Assembly (NCBI GenBank): GCA_910588895.1
Contig: CAJUSS010000103.1
Coordinates: 1-12,535, forward strand
Origin: an uncultured Lachnospiraceae bacterium
GTDB lineage: Bacteria; Bacillota; Clostridia; Lachnospirales; Lachnospiraceae
DNA: 12,535 bases
Direction of reading: 5' to 3'
Shown: positions 1 to 7,439 of the stretch, in pieces
How the letters are laid out: the number at the start of each line of letters is the position of its first letter
How positions within the stretch are numbered: the stretch's first letter is position 1
The notes under the pieces: generated by a model
What the model saw: the letters and a program-made list of their open reading frames with translations, nothing else
Databases searched by the model: none
Told to the model about the DNA's origin: nothing
Translations under genes and position numbers: made by a program

Positions 1-2
1 GA

Positions 3-1055
3 TCGGCTATACGGTCCGTTGCAAGTCCCATATGCGTTCTGTTGCTGACAGCCGCCCTTTTGCTGGGCGGCTGCAGGCTGGCCAAGATGCCGGAAGGCCA
101 GTCCGAGCCGACGGATACGATAAAGCTCCCCCAGGACCCGATCTCCAAGAACGCGTTTTTGCTGGATACCTTTGTGGTGATCACGATCTACGACAGCCAG
201 GATGAGTCCCTTTTGGAGGAAAGCCTTGCCCTGTGCAAGAGATATGAAGAACAGCTCAGCCGGACGATCCAGACCAGCGAGATCGCCAAGATCAATACGC
301 GGAGCGCCGGGACGGAGCGGATGGCCGTCTCCGCCTCCACGGCGGAGCTGATCAGGAAGGGACTGGAGTATTCCCGCATTTCCGGCGGGGCTTTTGATAT
401 CACGATCGAGCCGGTCAGCTCCATGTGGGATTTTACCAGCGGACAGACAGAGCTCCCCGATCCGGCGCTGCTTTCGGAGGCAGTGGAAAAGGTGGGCTAC
501 GAAAAGATCTCCGTAGAAGGTGAGGAGGTCTGCTTCACCTCATCGGATACCAGGATCGAGCTGGGGGCTATCGCTAAGGGCTATATCGCGGACAAGATCA
601 AGGACTATCTCCTGGAGAAGGGGGTAAAGAGCGCGCTCATCAACCTTGGCGGCAATGTGCTCTGCATTGGTGAAAAGCCCGATGGGCTGCCGTTCAAGGT
701 GGGCTTACAGAAGCCCTTTAAGGATAGGAACGAGACGATAGCGGTCTTGAACATCCAAGATCGGTCTGTAGTGACCTCTGGTGTCTATGAGAGATGCTTT
801 GAAAAAGACGGGGTCAACTACCACCACATCCTGGATCCAAAGAGCGGCTATCCATATGACAACGGTCTCCTCAGCGTTACCATCGTCTCTCCCTACTCGG
901 TAGACGGGGACGGATTGAGCACAGCATGCTTCTCCCTGGGCTTAGAGGAGGGGATCGCTCTGCTGGATACCATGCCGGAAGTGTGCGGGTATTTTATAAC
1001 GGAAGACTATGCGGTGCATTATTCGGAAGGGGCCAAAGAACTGCTGCAGCCATAG
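3..1055 (+). CDS. apbE: ApbE-family FAD:protein FMN transferase, lipoprotein (5' end outside window)
   Basis: ApbE enzymes move FMN from FAD to a threonine of target flavoproteins on the outer face of the membrane, using Mg2+. The frame is open to the left edge. The hydrophobic run before a lipobox (Leu-Leu-Gly-Gly-Cys, Cys codon at 72) starts upstream of the first possible in-window start, the TTG at 42, so the true start probably lies outside. Counting from that TTG, family motifs are: Ala-Phe-Asp-Ile at 117-120; Gly-Ala-Ile-Ala-Lys-Gly-Tyr at 175-181; Asn-Leu-Gly-Gly-Asn at 201-205; Ser-Gly-Val-Tyr-Glu-Arg at 246-251; His-His-Ile-Leu-Asp-Pro at 261-266; and the metal-site segment Asp-Gly-Leu-Ser-Thr-Ala at 290-295. 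The set is complete, so the enzyme is probably active. Its flavoprotein target (Rnf, Nqr or FMN-bind proteins in other species) is not in the window. The next gene has its own probable promoter. Confidence 0.9.
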   Translation, partial: SAIRSVASPICVLLLTAALLLGGCRLAKMPEGQSEPTDTIKLPQDPISKNAFLLDTFVVITIYDSQDESLLEESLALCKRYEEQLSRTIQTSEIAKINTRSAGTERMAVSASTAELIRKGLEYSRISGGAFDITIEPVSSMWDFTSGQTELPDPALLSEAVEKVGYEKISVEGEEVCFTSSDTRIELGAIAKGYIADKIKDYLLEKGVKSALINLGGNVLCIGEKPDGLPFKVGLQKPFKDRNETIAVLNIQDRSVVTSGVYERCFEKDGVNYHHILDPKSGYPYDNGLLSVTIVSPYSVDGDGLSTACFSLGLEEGIALLDTMPEVCGYFITEDYAVHYSEGAKELLQP

Positions 1056-1127
1056 GACCTGCTGCGGTGGCGGACTCCTTTGTGCAGCGTACGGTCTGCT
1101 TTGTCCATCAGATCTTGTGATACCACC

Positions 1128-1156
1128 TTTACTTTTTGGATGGTCTATACTACAAT
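1128..1156 (+). promoter_or_regulatory. Probable sigma-A promoter for the GtrA/YfhO genes
   Basis: A TTTACT box (1128-1133) is followed after exactly 17 bases by TACAAT (1151-1156). The -10 matches consensus at five of six positions and the -35 at four of six. It sits in the gap after the ApbE gene, about 73 bases before the start codon of the GtrA gene. I see no terminator between the ApbE gene and this point, so read-through is also possible. Confidence 0.45.
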
Positions 1157-1229
1157 ATAGAAAGTTGAGCCAAAGGATGCGATGCGGGGCCAAGATCCTG
1201 AGAAGAGAGTCCCGTCTTGGAGGAACGAT

Positions 1230-1673
1230 ATGCTGCAGAAACTACACCGGAAATGGATCGATCATGAGACTATGAGCTACCTGGTCTGCGGAGTCTTGAC
1301 TACCGTGGTGGACTGGCTGGTATTCTGGGTGATGGACAAGCGCTGTCTGATGGATTACCGGGTGTCCACGGCGGTCTCCTGGATCGTGGCGGTCATCTTT
1401 GCATATATCGTCAATAAGCTGATCGTGTTCCGAAATTTCCGGCTCGGGCCGGCATATCTGTGGAAGGAATGGTGGTCCTTTTTTGCTGCCCGGGCATTTT
1501 CCTTTATCGTGGTCATGGTATTGATGATCGTGATGGTGGATATGATGGGCTGGAAGGAGCTGCGCCTGGCTGGGCTGGAGTTGGGATCTTATCTGGCGAA
1601 GGGCGTGACCACCGTGGTCAATCTGGTCATGAATTACATCCTTAGCAAGTTCTGGATATTCAAGGACCGCTAG
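1230..1673 (+). CDS. GtrA-family membrane protein (putative polyprenyl-phosphate-sugar flippase)
   Basis: This is a 147-residue protein with four hydrophobic segments, the GtrA/GtcA layout. The first segment follows Met-Ser-Tyr-Leu-Val-Cys-Gly. The last ends Asn-Tyr-Ile-Leu-Ser-Lys-Phe-Trp-Ile-Phe-Lys, the hallmark C-terminus of the family. The ATG at 1230 is chosen because GGAGG (1219-1223) stands six bases before it; an in-frame ATG at 1182 would add 16 residues with no good ribosome site. Family members such as Listeria and Bacillus GtcA are thought to flip undecaprenyl-phosphate sugars for teichoic acid or polysaccharide glycosylation. The YfhO-family transferase gene 140 bases downstream supports that role, which is inferred from family and neighbour. 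The substrate cannot be read from the sequence. Confidence 0.87.
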   Translation: MLQKLHRKWIDHETMSYLVCGVLTTVVDWLVFWVMDKRCLMDYRVSTAVSWIVAVIFAYIVNKLIVFRNFRLGPAYLWKEWWSFFAARAFSFIVVMVLMIVMVDMMGWKELRLAGLELGSYLAKGVTTVVNLVMNYILSKFWIFKDR

Positions 1674-1813
1674 AGCATGGATCATGTGCAGGCTCAAGGC
1701 ATACGGCCCCGCGGCGCAGGTCAGGAGAGGCTGTGTCCTGCGGTATAAGCCGGAAGCGGCAGCGCCCTGTGATATCGTCAGGACACTGCGGGCAGGAAAT
1801 GAGGAGATGAGGC

Positions 1814-4564
1814 ATGGAACTGCTGGATTTAGGAAAGATCTCGCAGGAGCTGGAGGAAGCGGTGCTGCAGCTGCGGGGCCGGGAGGGGATGGAGATGGCA
1901 TCGGTTTTAGGAACGGAGGAAGGACTGGAAGGATATGCGAAAGGGCAGGCAGAGGGGCGCCGGCGGATACCGGAGCAGCTGGATGACAGTCGTGTGCAGA
2001 AGGGAGAGGCGCAGTTGGAGGGCTATGTGCCAAAAGCCGGGCCCCATGTGAAGACGGTCAGGAAACGTGGAGAGCCGGCAGGCGGATCAGGGCGGCGGAG
2101 CCTGATCACACCCAGGGATGGCTGTATCGCAGCCTTCCTGGTCCCGGTGCTGGTGATGGTCGTCATCTTTATCCAGCGGGGGATCTTCCCGTTTGGGGAG
2201 GACAGCTTCCTGCGGACCGATATGTACCATCAATATGCCCCTTTTTTCTCCGAATTCCAATATAAGCTGACCCATGGCGGCAGCCTGCTCTACAGCTGGG
2301 ATGTGGGGATGGGGATCAATTTTGCGGCCCTTTACGCCTACTACCTGGCCAGTCCCTTTAACTGGCTTTTGATCTTGTGCCCTAAGTCGCTGGTCATCGA
2401 ATTTATGACCTATATGATCGTGCTGAAGATCGGGCTGTGCGGCCTGACCATGAACTATTATCTGCGGCGGCATTTTGGCACACGGCGTTTCGGCACGGCC
2501 TTTTTTGGGATCATGTATGCCTTGTCCGGATATATGGCCGCCTACAGCTGGAATATCATGTGGCTGGACTGTATCTTCCTGTTCCCCCTGATCGTGCTGG
2601 GCCTGGAACAGCTGGTCCGGGAAAAGCGGTGGGTCCTGTACTGCATCAGCCTGGGCCTTTCGATCTTGTCCAACTACTACATCTCCATCATGATCTGCAT
2701 CTTCATGACGATCTATTTTGTGGCCCGGCTGATCCTAGAGGGCTGGCGCGGGGCCAGGGAGCTGATGGCGGTCACTGGACAGTTTGCCATGTCCTCTTTA
2801 GCGGCCGGAGGTTTTGCGGCCTTGGTCCTCCTGCCGGAGGTCCTGGCCCTGCAGGCTACTGCCTCCGGCAGCTCCACCTTTCCAAAGACCTTTAACTCCT
2901 ACTTTTCGATCCTGGAGATGCTGGCCCGCCATATTGGAAATGTGGAGGTGGAGATCGGATTAGACCACTGGCCCAATATCTACTGCGGCGTGGCGGTCCT
3001 GATCTTTTTTCTGCTGTATCTGGCCTGCGAAAAGATCGCGGTACGGGAAAAGGCGGTGTATTGCAGTCTGCTGCTGTTTTTTTACCTGAGCTTTTCTGTT
3101 AATGTGCTGAATTTCCTCTGGCACGGCTTTCATTACCCCAACAGCCTTCCCTGCAGGCAGTCCTTCATCTATATCCTGCTGCTGCTGACCATGTGCTGTC
3201 AGGCCTATCTTTGCCTGGACCATATCCCCTGGAAGCATATGGTGACGGCCTTCTGGGGGGCGGTGATCTTCGTCCTTTTAGCTGAGCATCTGATCTTGGA
3301 GGATGACTTCCATTTCATCGTATTTTATGTGGCGATCTTGTTCCTGGCGCTGTATGCGGGGCTCCTTTACCTGTACGTCCGGAGAAAGAGCCGGGATACG
3401 CTGGCTCTCCTGGCCTTAGGCCTTATCTCTTTGGAGGCGGCGGTCAATATGGCGGTGACCAGCGTGACCACCACCAGCCGGACCAGTTATATGCGGGATA
3501 ATGAGGATGTGCAGATCCTGGTAGAGGACTATATCCCCCACGATACCTTTTACCGGGTGGAAAAGGTGTCGAGGAAGACAAAGAATGACGGGGCGTGGAT
3601 GAACTTTCCCTCCGTGTCCCTGTTCTCTTCCGTGGCGGATGCGAGTCTTTCCAAGCTGTTCAAGCAGCTTGGCTGTGAGAGTTCCACCAATGCCTACAGC
3701 ATCACCGGCAGCACACCACTGGTGGATTCCCTGTTTTCGGTCCGCTACGGGCTGTACTCGAAGATCCCCGACGGATCCCCTCTGCTTTCTTATGTAGGGG
3801 AGTCCGGCGATACCTACTTATATGAAAATATCTATACTCTTCCTCTGGGCTTTATGCTCCCGGCCGGGTTTGAAGAGGGATTTACCCCGGATACGGGCAC
3901 GCCGGCCCAGGTCCAGGACCAGATCTGTGCGCTTGTGGGCTGCGGGCCGGTGCTGGTGGATGCATGGGGAGATGTGAACGCACAGACCTTCCGCTTTACA
4001 CCGGAGCAGGACGGGGACCATTATGTGTATGTGATCAATAAAAACATCGACCAGGTGACGGTGGAGCTGCCGGAGGAGACGAAGAAGTTTGACCATGTGG
4101 ACCGTGGCTTTTTCCTGGAGCTGGGCTGGTGCCTGGCCGGGCAGGAGATCACGGTCACCTGCAGCGGGGACGAGATCATGGATGCCCGGGCCTATCGGTT
4201 CGAGGAGGAGGTCCTGGGGGATGTGTACGAAACGCTCCTTCCGGGCGGGATGACGGTGACCCGCTGGGAGGATACAGTGGTCGAGGGCGATGTCCAGGCT
4301 GCAAAGGCCGGCACATTGTTCACCAGCATCCCCTATGACAAGGGCTGGACGGTCACTGTGGACGGGCAGGAGAGGATGGGCAGAAAGGTACTGGATGCCT
4401 TTTTCGGTCTCGACCTGCCTGCCGGCAGCCATCACATCCTTCTGGAGTATCATCCGCCGGGCCTGAAGGCCGGAGCTGCTGTCAGTGCGGTCAGTCTGCT
4501 GCTGATCGGCCTGGCGGCCTGGATCGGCAGGCGAAAACAGCTGGATGGAGAGCAGGAAAAGTGA
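1814..4564 (+). CDS. yfhO: YfhO-family multispanning membrane glycosyltransferase (GT-C type)
   Basis: This 916-residue protein belongs to the YfhO family. In Bacillus and Listeria relatives it moves sugars from a lipid carrier onto lipoteichoic acid outside the cell. The first membrane segment is near residues 104-121. It is followed by an external Arg-Thr-Asp-Met-Tyr-His-Gln-Tyr motif (134-141) whose Asp fits the GT-C catalytic site. Many further segments follow to about residue 550. Then comes a large extracytoplasmic part with the family's closing pattern (Tyr-Asp-Lys-Gly-Trp, Val-Asp-Gly, Leu-Pro-Ala-Gly-Ser-His) and a last membrane segment before a Lys/Arg tail. GGAG at 1803-1806 supports the ATG at 1814. 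The roughly 100 hydrophilic residues ahead of the first segment are unusual; a TTG at 2015 preceded by AGGGAGAGG is an alternative start giving 849 residues. The partner GtrA gene lies upstream and argH 68 bases downstream. Confidence 0.88.
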   Translation: MELLDLGKISQELEEAVLQLRGREGMEMASVLGTEEGLEGYAKGQAEGRRRIPEQLDDSRVQKGEAQLEGYVPKAGPHVKTVRKRGEPAGGSGRRSLITPRDGCIAAFLVPVLVMVVIFIQRGIFPFGEDSFLRTDMYHQYAPFFSEFQYKLTHGGSLLYSWDVGMGINFAALYAYYLASPFNWLLILCPKSLVIEFMTYMIVLKIGLCGLTMNYYLRRHFGTRRFGTAFFGIMYALSGYMAAYSWNIMWLDCIFLFPLIVLGLEQLVREKRWVLYCISLGLSILSNYYISIMICIFMTIYFVARLILEGWRGARELMAVTGQFAMSSLAAGGFAALVLLPEVLALQATASGSSTFPKTFNSYFSILEMLARHIGNVEVEIGLDHWPNIYCGVAVLIFFLLYLACEKIAVREKAVYCSLLLFFYLSFSVNVLNFLWHGFHYPNSLPCRQSFIYILLLLTMCCQAYLCLDHIPWKHMVTAFWGAVIFVLLAEHLILEDDFHFIVFYVAILFLALYAGLLYLYVRRKSRDTLALLALGLISLEAAVNMAVTSVTTTSRTSYMRDNEDVQILVEDYIPHDTFYRVEKVSRKTKNDGAWMNFPSVSLFSSVADASLSKLFKQLGCESSTNAYSITGSTPLVDSLFSVRYGLYSKIPDGSPLLSYVGESGDTYLYENIYTLPLGFMLPAGFEEGFTPDTGTPAQVQDQICALVGCGPVLVDAWGDVNAQTFRFTPEQDGDHYVYVINKNIDQVTVELPEETKKFDHVDRGFFLELGWCLAGQEITVTCSGDEIMDARAYRFEEEVLGDVYETLLPGGMTVTRWEDTVVEGDVQAAKAGTLFTSIPYDKGWTVTVDGQERMGRKVLDAFFGLDLPAGSHHILLEYHPPGLKAGAAVSAVSLLLIGLAAWIGRRKQLDGEQEK

Positions 4565-4632
4565 TCGAAACTGGAAGAGCGATAGAACAGGCGGCGGCTT
4601 GACCATCGCCGGGAACCGAAAGGAGACAGATC

Positions 4633-6018
4633 ATGAAACTTTGGGGCGGACGTTTTACAAAAGAGACGGACCAGCTGGTCCATGCATTTAATGAGTCGCT
4701 GTCCTTTGACCAGAAATTTTATCGTCAGGATATCCAGGGCAGCATCGCCCATGTGACCATGCTGGCAGAGCAGAAGATCGTGAGCCGCGAGGACGGTGAA
4801 CAGATCGTCAGGGGTCTGGAGGAGATCTTGAGCGATATCGAGACAGGGAAGCTAAAGATCTTGCCCGGAGCGGAGGATATCCATTCCTTTGTGGAGGAGG
4901 AGCTGACGAAACGGATCGGGGAGGCGGGAAAGCGTCTCCACACCGGGCGCAGCCGGAACGACCAGGTGGCCTTGGATATGAAGCTCTACACCAGGGACCA
5001 GGTGAAGGAGATGGACCATCTTCTGTATGGCCTCCTGCAGGAGCTTTTGACGATCATGGAAGAGAACGTAGAGACCTATATGCCCGGGTTCACCCATATG
5101 CAGAAGGCCCAGCCGATCACCCTGGCCCATCATGTGGGCGCATATTTTGAGATGTTCACCAGGGACAGAGGCCGTCTGCAGGATCTGTATGAGCGGATGA
5201 ACGTCTGCCCATTAGGAGCCGGCGCTCTGGCAGGGACCACCTATCCCTTAGACCGGGAGCGGACGGCCAGCCTGTTGGATTTCTATGGGCCTACCTTAAA
5301 TTCCATCGATTCCGTATCGGATCGAGATTATCTTTTGGAGTTCCTTAGTGCTATGTCCATCATCGCCATGCATTTGAGCCGGTTCTGTGAAGAGGTGATC
5401 GTCTGGAATACGGATGAATATCGGTTCGTGGAGCTGGACGACGCATATTCCACCGGGAGCAGCATCATGCCCCAGAAGAAGAACCCGGATATCGCCGAGC
5501 TGATCCGGGGGAAGACCGGACGGGTCTACGGCACGCTGATCGCGCTGCTGACCACTATGAAGGGCCTTCCGCTGGCGTACAATAAGGACATGCAGGAGGA
5601 CAAGGAGCTGGCCTTTGACGCCATGGACACGGTAAAGAGCTGTATCCTGCTGTTCACGAGGATGATCGCCTCCATGACCTTCTGCAAGGACCGGATGGAG
5701 GACAGCGCCCGCCATGGATTTACCAATGCCACGGACGCGGCAGATTATCTGGTCAAGCATGGCGTGCCCTTCAGGGATGCCCATGGGATCGTAGGGGAGC
5801 TGGTGCTCTACTGCCTGGATAAGAAGATCGCGTTGGATGATATGACCCTGGAGGAGTTCAAGGCGATCAGCCCGGTGTTCGAGGAGGATGTGTACGAGGC
5901 GATCAGCATGAAGAACTGCGTGGAGAAGCGGGTATGTATGGGCGCTCCCGGCAAGGAGGCCATGAGTCGTGTGATGGATATCTATAAGAGGCAGCTAGAG
6001 GAGCGCAGGGGACTGTGA
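4633..6018 (+). CDS. argH: Argininosuccinate lyase
   Basis: This enzyme cleaves argininosuccinate to arginine and fumarate, the last step of arginine synthesis, in the cytoplasm as a homotetramer. The 461-residue length is normal. The three conserved superfamily blocks are present: His-Thr-Gly-Arg-Ser-Arg-Asn-Asp at 103-110; Gly-Phe-Thr-His-Met-Gln-Lys-Ala-Gln-Pro at 152-161, with the Thr-His pair at 154-155; and the signature Gly-Ser-Ser-Ile-Met-Pro-Gln-Lys-Lys-Asn-Pro-Asp at 275-286, which carries the catalytic serine pair. AAAGGAG at 4619-4625, seven bases before the ATG, fixes the start. I see neither a promoter nor an ArgR-type box in the 68 bases upstream, so it is probably transcribed with the YfhO gene or from a promoter inside it. 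It sits apart from argG and the argC-argJ-argB operon, with the HD-domain gene about 107 bases downstream. Confidence 0.98.
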   Translation: MKLWGGRFTKETDQLVHAFNESLSFDQKFYRQDIQGSIAHVTMLAEQKIVSREDGEQIVRGLEEILSDIETGKLKILPGAEDIHSFVEEELTKRIGEAGKRLHTGRSRNDQVALDMKLYTRDQVKEMDHLLYGLLQELLTIMEENVETYMPGFTHMQKAQPITLAHHVGAYFEMFTRDRGRLQDLYERMNVCPLGAGALAGTTYPLDRERTASLLDFYGPTLNSIDSVSDRDYLLEFLSAMSIIAMHLSRFCEEVIVWNTDEYRFVELDDAYSTGSSIMPQKKNPDIAELIRGKTGRVYGTLIALLTTMKGLPLAYNKDMQEDKELAFDAMDTVKSCILLFTRMIASMTFCKDRMEDSARHGFTNATDAADYLVKHGVPFRDAHGIVGELVLYCLDKKIALDDMTLEEFKAISPVFEEDVYEAISMKNCVEKRVCMGAPGKEAMSRVMDIYKRQLEERRGL

Positions 6019-6125
6019 GCAGCAGCGGCGGCTCTATAGATGGCCTACTTTGGCTGGAGCAGAGCGTACAAGCGAAAGAAGAGATACGAGAAAACGACCA
6101 AAAGAAGGGAAGAGAGGGATCTGGC

Positions 6126-6713
6126 ATGACGAGTGGCTTGACAAGGGAGGAAGCCTTAGCGCTCCTGCGAACGTATAATAAGGAACAGTTCCACATCCTT
6201 CACGGGCTGACCGTGGAAGGTGTGATGCGGTGGTATGCAAAGGAACTGGGGTTTGGAGATGAGGAGGAGTACTGGGGGATCACCGGGCTGCTCCATGATA
6301 TCGATTTTGAGCAGTGGCCAGAGGAGCATTGCAAGAAAGCACCGGAGCTTTTAAGGGAAGCCGGCGTGGGGGAGGACATGATCCGATCCATCTGCAGCCA
6401 TGGTTACGGGCTCTGCTGTGATGTCTGCCCGGAACATCTGATGGAGAAGGTGCTGTTCGCGGCGGATGAGCTGACCGGACTGATCGGGGCGGCGGCCCGT
6501 ATGCGTCCCTCCAAGAGTGTGATGGACATGGAGGTCTCCAGCCTGAAAAAGAAATTTAAGGATAAACGCTTTGCGGCGGGCTGCTCCCGGGATGTGATCA
6601 AGGACGGGTGCCAGCGTTTGGGCTGGGAGCTGGATGATCTTTTTGCAAAGACCATAGAAGCGATGCGTTCCTGTGAGGAGACGGTCGCGCAGGAGCTGGA
6701 GACATTATCCTAA
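6126..6713 (+). CDS. HD-domain putative metal-dependent phosphohydrolase
   Basis: This 195-residue soluble protein has the ligand pattern of the HD superfamily: His26 (in His-Gly-Leu-Thr), His57-Asp58 (in Leu-Leu-His-Asp-Ile-Asp), His92 (in Ser-His-Gly-Tyr-Gly) and Asp114 (in Ala-Ala-Asp-Glu-Leu-Thr). It resembles the small stand-alone predicted HD hydrolases of Clostridia, whose substrates are not established; a nucleotide or phosphate ester is a generic guess. The ATG at 6126 is chosen because AGAGGG (6113-6118) precedes it by seven bases. A GTG at 6015 would overlap the argH stop and add 37 low-complexity residues with no ribosome site. It lies in the same direction as argH and ends at a strong terminator, so it is likely the last gene of that unit. 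Nothing in it points to arginine metabolism. Confidence 0.82.
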   Translation: MTSGLTREEALALLRTYNKEQFHILHGLTVEGVMRWYAKELGFGDEEEYWGITGLLHDIDFEQWPEEHCKKAPELLREAGVGEDMIRSICSHGYGLCCDVCPEHLMEKVLFAADELTGLIGAAARMRPSKSVMDMEVSSLKKKFKDKRFAAGCSRDVIKDGCQRLGWELDDLFAKTIEAMRSCEETVAQELETLS

Positions 6714-6748
6714 GAACATATATGCGACTTGCATCGCGGCTTTATACG

Positions 6749-6790
6749 GCCCCTGCGACCCGCCTGTCCGGCGCGGTCAGGGGCTTTTTT
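6749..6790 (+). terminator. Rho-independent terminator after the HD-domain gene
   Basis: GCCCCTG and ACC (separated by a CG bulge) pair with GGTCAGGGGC. An inner CGCC/GGCG stem closes on a five-base loop, and six T residues follow directly. It starts 36 bases after the HD-domain stop codon and ends the long rightward run. Confidence 0.9.
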
Positions 6791-6857
6791 AGTCTTGTGA
6801 TGCCTGCAGTGTGTGGGAGAGGCAGGGGAAGGGCGGACAAAGATCATGCAAGGTGCA

Positions 6858-6878
6858 ATAAAACGTCCTAGGTTTTAT
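6858..6878. repeat. Short perfect dyad upstream of the HPr-like gene promoter
   Basis: ATAAAAC (6858-6864) and GTTTTAT (6872-6878) are perfect inverted copies around a seven-base centre. The dyad ends seven bases before the candidate -35 box at 6886. This is a position where a regulator could bind, but no known operator is recognised. Confidence 0.4.
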
Positions 6879-6885
6879 GTCTAAA

Positions 6886-6916
6886 TTGACTATGGAAATC
6901 TCATTATATCTAGTAT
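6886..6916 (+). promoter_or_regulatory. Possible promoter for the HPr-like gene
   Basis: TTGACT (6886-6891) is a five-of-six -35 box. The best nearby -10 is TAGTAT (6911-6916) at a long 19-base spacing, and other AT-rich hexamers overlap it. The position, just after a terminator and before an isolated small gene, favours a promoter, but the exact -10 is uncertain. Confidence 0.4.
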
Positions 6917-6974
6917 ATCATTAACAGAAGGGGGGATAATACTAGAAAAGCTCGTTAGGAGGTGCGAGGGTTAT

Positions 6975-7205
6975 ATGCGGACTTTTCCGGTTATGTTAAG
7001 AAAAACAGAAGATGTTTTGAATTTTGTGAATATTGTGAGTACCTTTGATTATGATGTGGATCTAAAGAGCGGAAGTGTGATCATCGATGCGAAGTCCCTT
7101 ATGGGAACCATTTATATGACTGGGAAGAAAACCTTGGAGTTAGTGGTGCATTCCACCGAATGTGATAGTCTGGTCCAGAGATTAGCAGAATATATCTGTG
7201 CATGA
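6975..7205 (+). CDS. HPr-like small protein lacking the active-site histidine
   Basis: This 76-residue protein is close in size to HPr (about 85-88). Its middle segment, Ile-Asp-Ala-Lys-Ser-Leu-Met-Gly (37-44), matches the HPr region around the regulatory serine (Ser46 of Bacillus HPr), which would be Ser41 here. The N-terminal part has no His and no Gly-x-His-Ala-Arg-Pro motif, so it cannot act as a normal PTS phosphocarrier through His15. Many Clostridia carry such proteins annotated as HPr family; their role is not established to my knowledge. AGGAGG at 6957-6962 lies 12 bases before the ATG, somewhat far, with GAGG at 6966-6969 nearer. It stands alone between a terminator and a strong hairpin and is AT-richer than its neighbours. 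A regulatory role is possible but unproven. Confidence 0.75.
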   Translation: MRTFPVMLRKTEDVLNFVNIVSTFDYDVDLKSGSVIIDAKSLMGTIYMTGKKTLELVVHSTECDSLVQRLAEYICA

Positions 7206-7330
7206 TAGGATCAAGATCTGATATTTTTGAGGTGATGACAGCATCCCCCCTTCTCCACAGAGGAGATACCTGAGCACCCTGTTACGAAAACATAGGATGG
7301 ATCTGGGATCAAAAAGAACGATAGGAAATG

Positions 7331-7393
7331 GCTAAGGCCCGCAGGCCTGCCGGTAGGATGGCAGTCTGCGGGCCTTAGCTGTTTTTGTGTTTT
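7331..7393 (+). terminator. Strong hairpin terminator between the HPr-like gene and argG, possibly bidirectional
   Basis: GCTAAGGCCCGCAG (7331-7344) and CTGCGGGCCTTAGC (7366-7379) are perfect 14-base inverted copies. An inner CTGCC/GGCAG pair lies in the loop. A T-rich tail follows on the + strand (TGTTTTTGTGTTTT). On the - strand the tail is less even but includes a run of T further out, so it may also stop argG transcripts, whose stop codon is about 60 bases away. Confidence 0.88.
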
Positions 7394-7439
7394 CCGGATG
7401 ACCGCATAGGGCATCGGTATCCGGGCAGGTATCATCTGG

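Noticed and set aside
1678..1749. Small frame of about 23 codons between the GtrA and YfhO genes
   Set aside because: No ribosome site and no resemblance to any known peptide.
1242..2033. Long - strand frame opposite the GtrA gene and the start of the YfhO gene
   Set aside because: It is antisense to well-supported genes, is Pro/His-rich as expected of a mirror frame, and resembles no known protein.
3818..4606. 262-codon - strand frame opposite the 3' part of the YfhO gene
   Set aside because: Antisense shadow with composition driven by the opposite strand; no family resemblance and no reason to replace the clear YfhO C-terminus.
7211..7435. 74-codon - strand frame between argG and the HPr-like gene
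   Set aside because: It runs straight through the strong 14-bp terminator hairpin and has no ribosome site.
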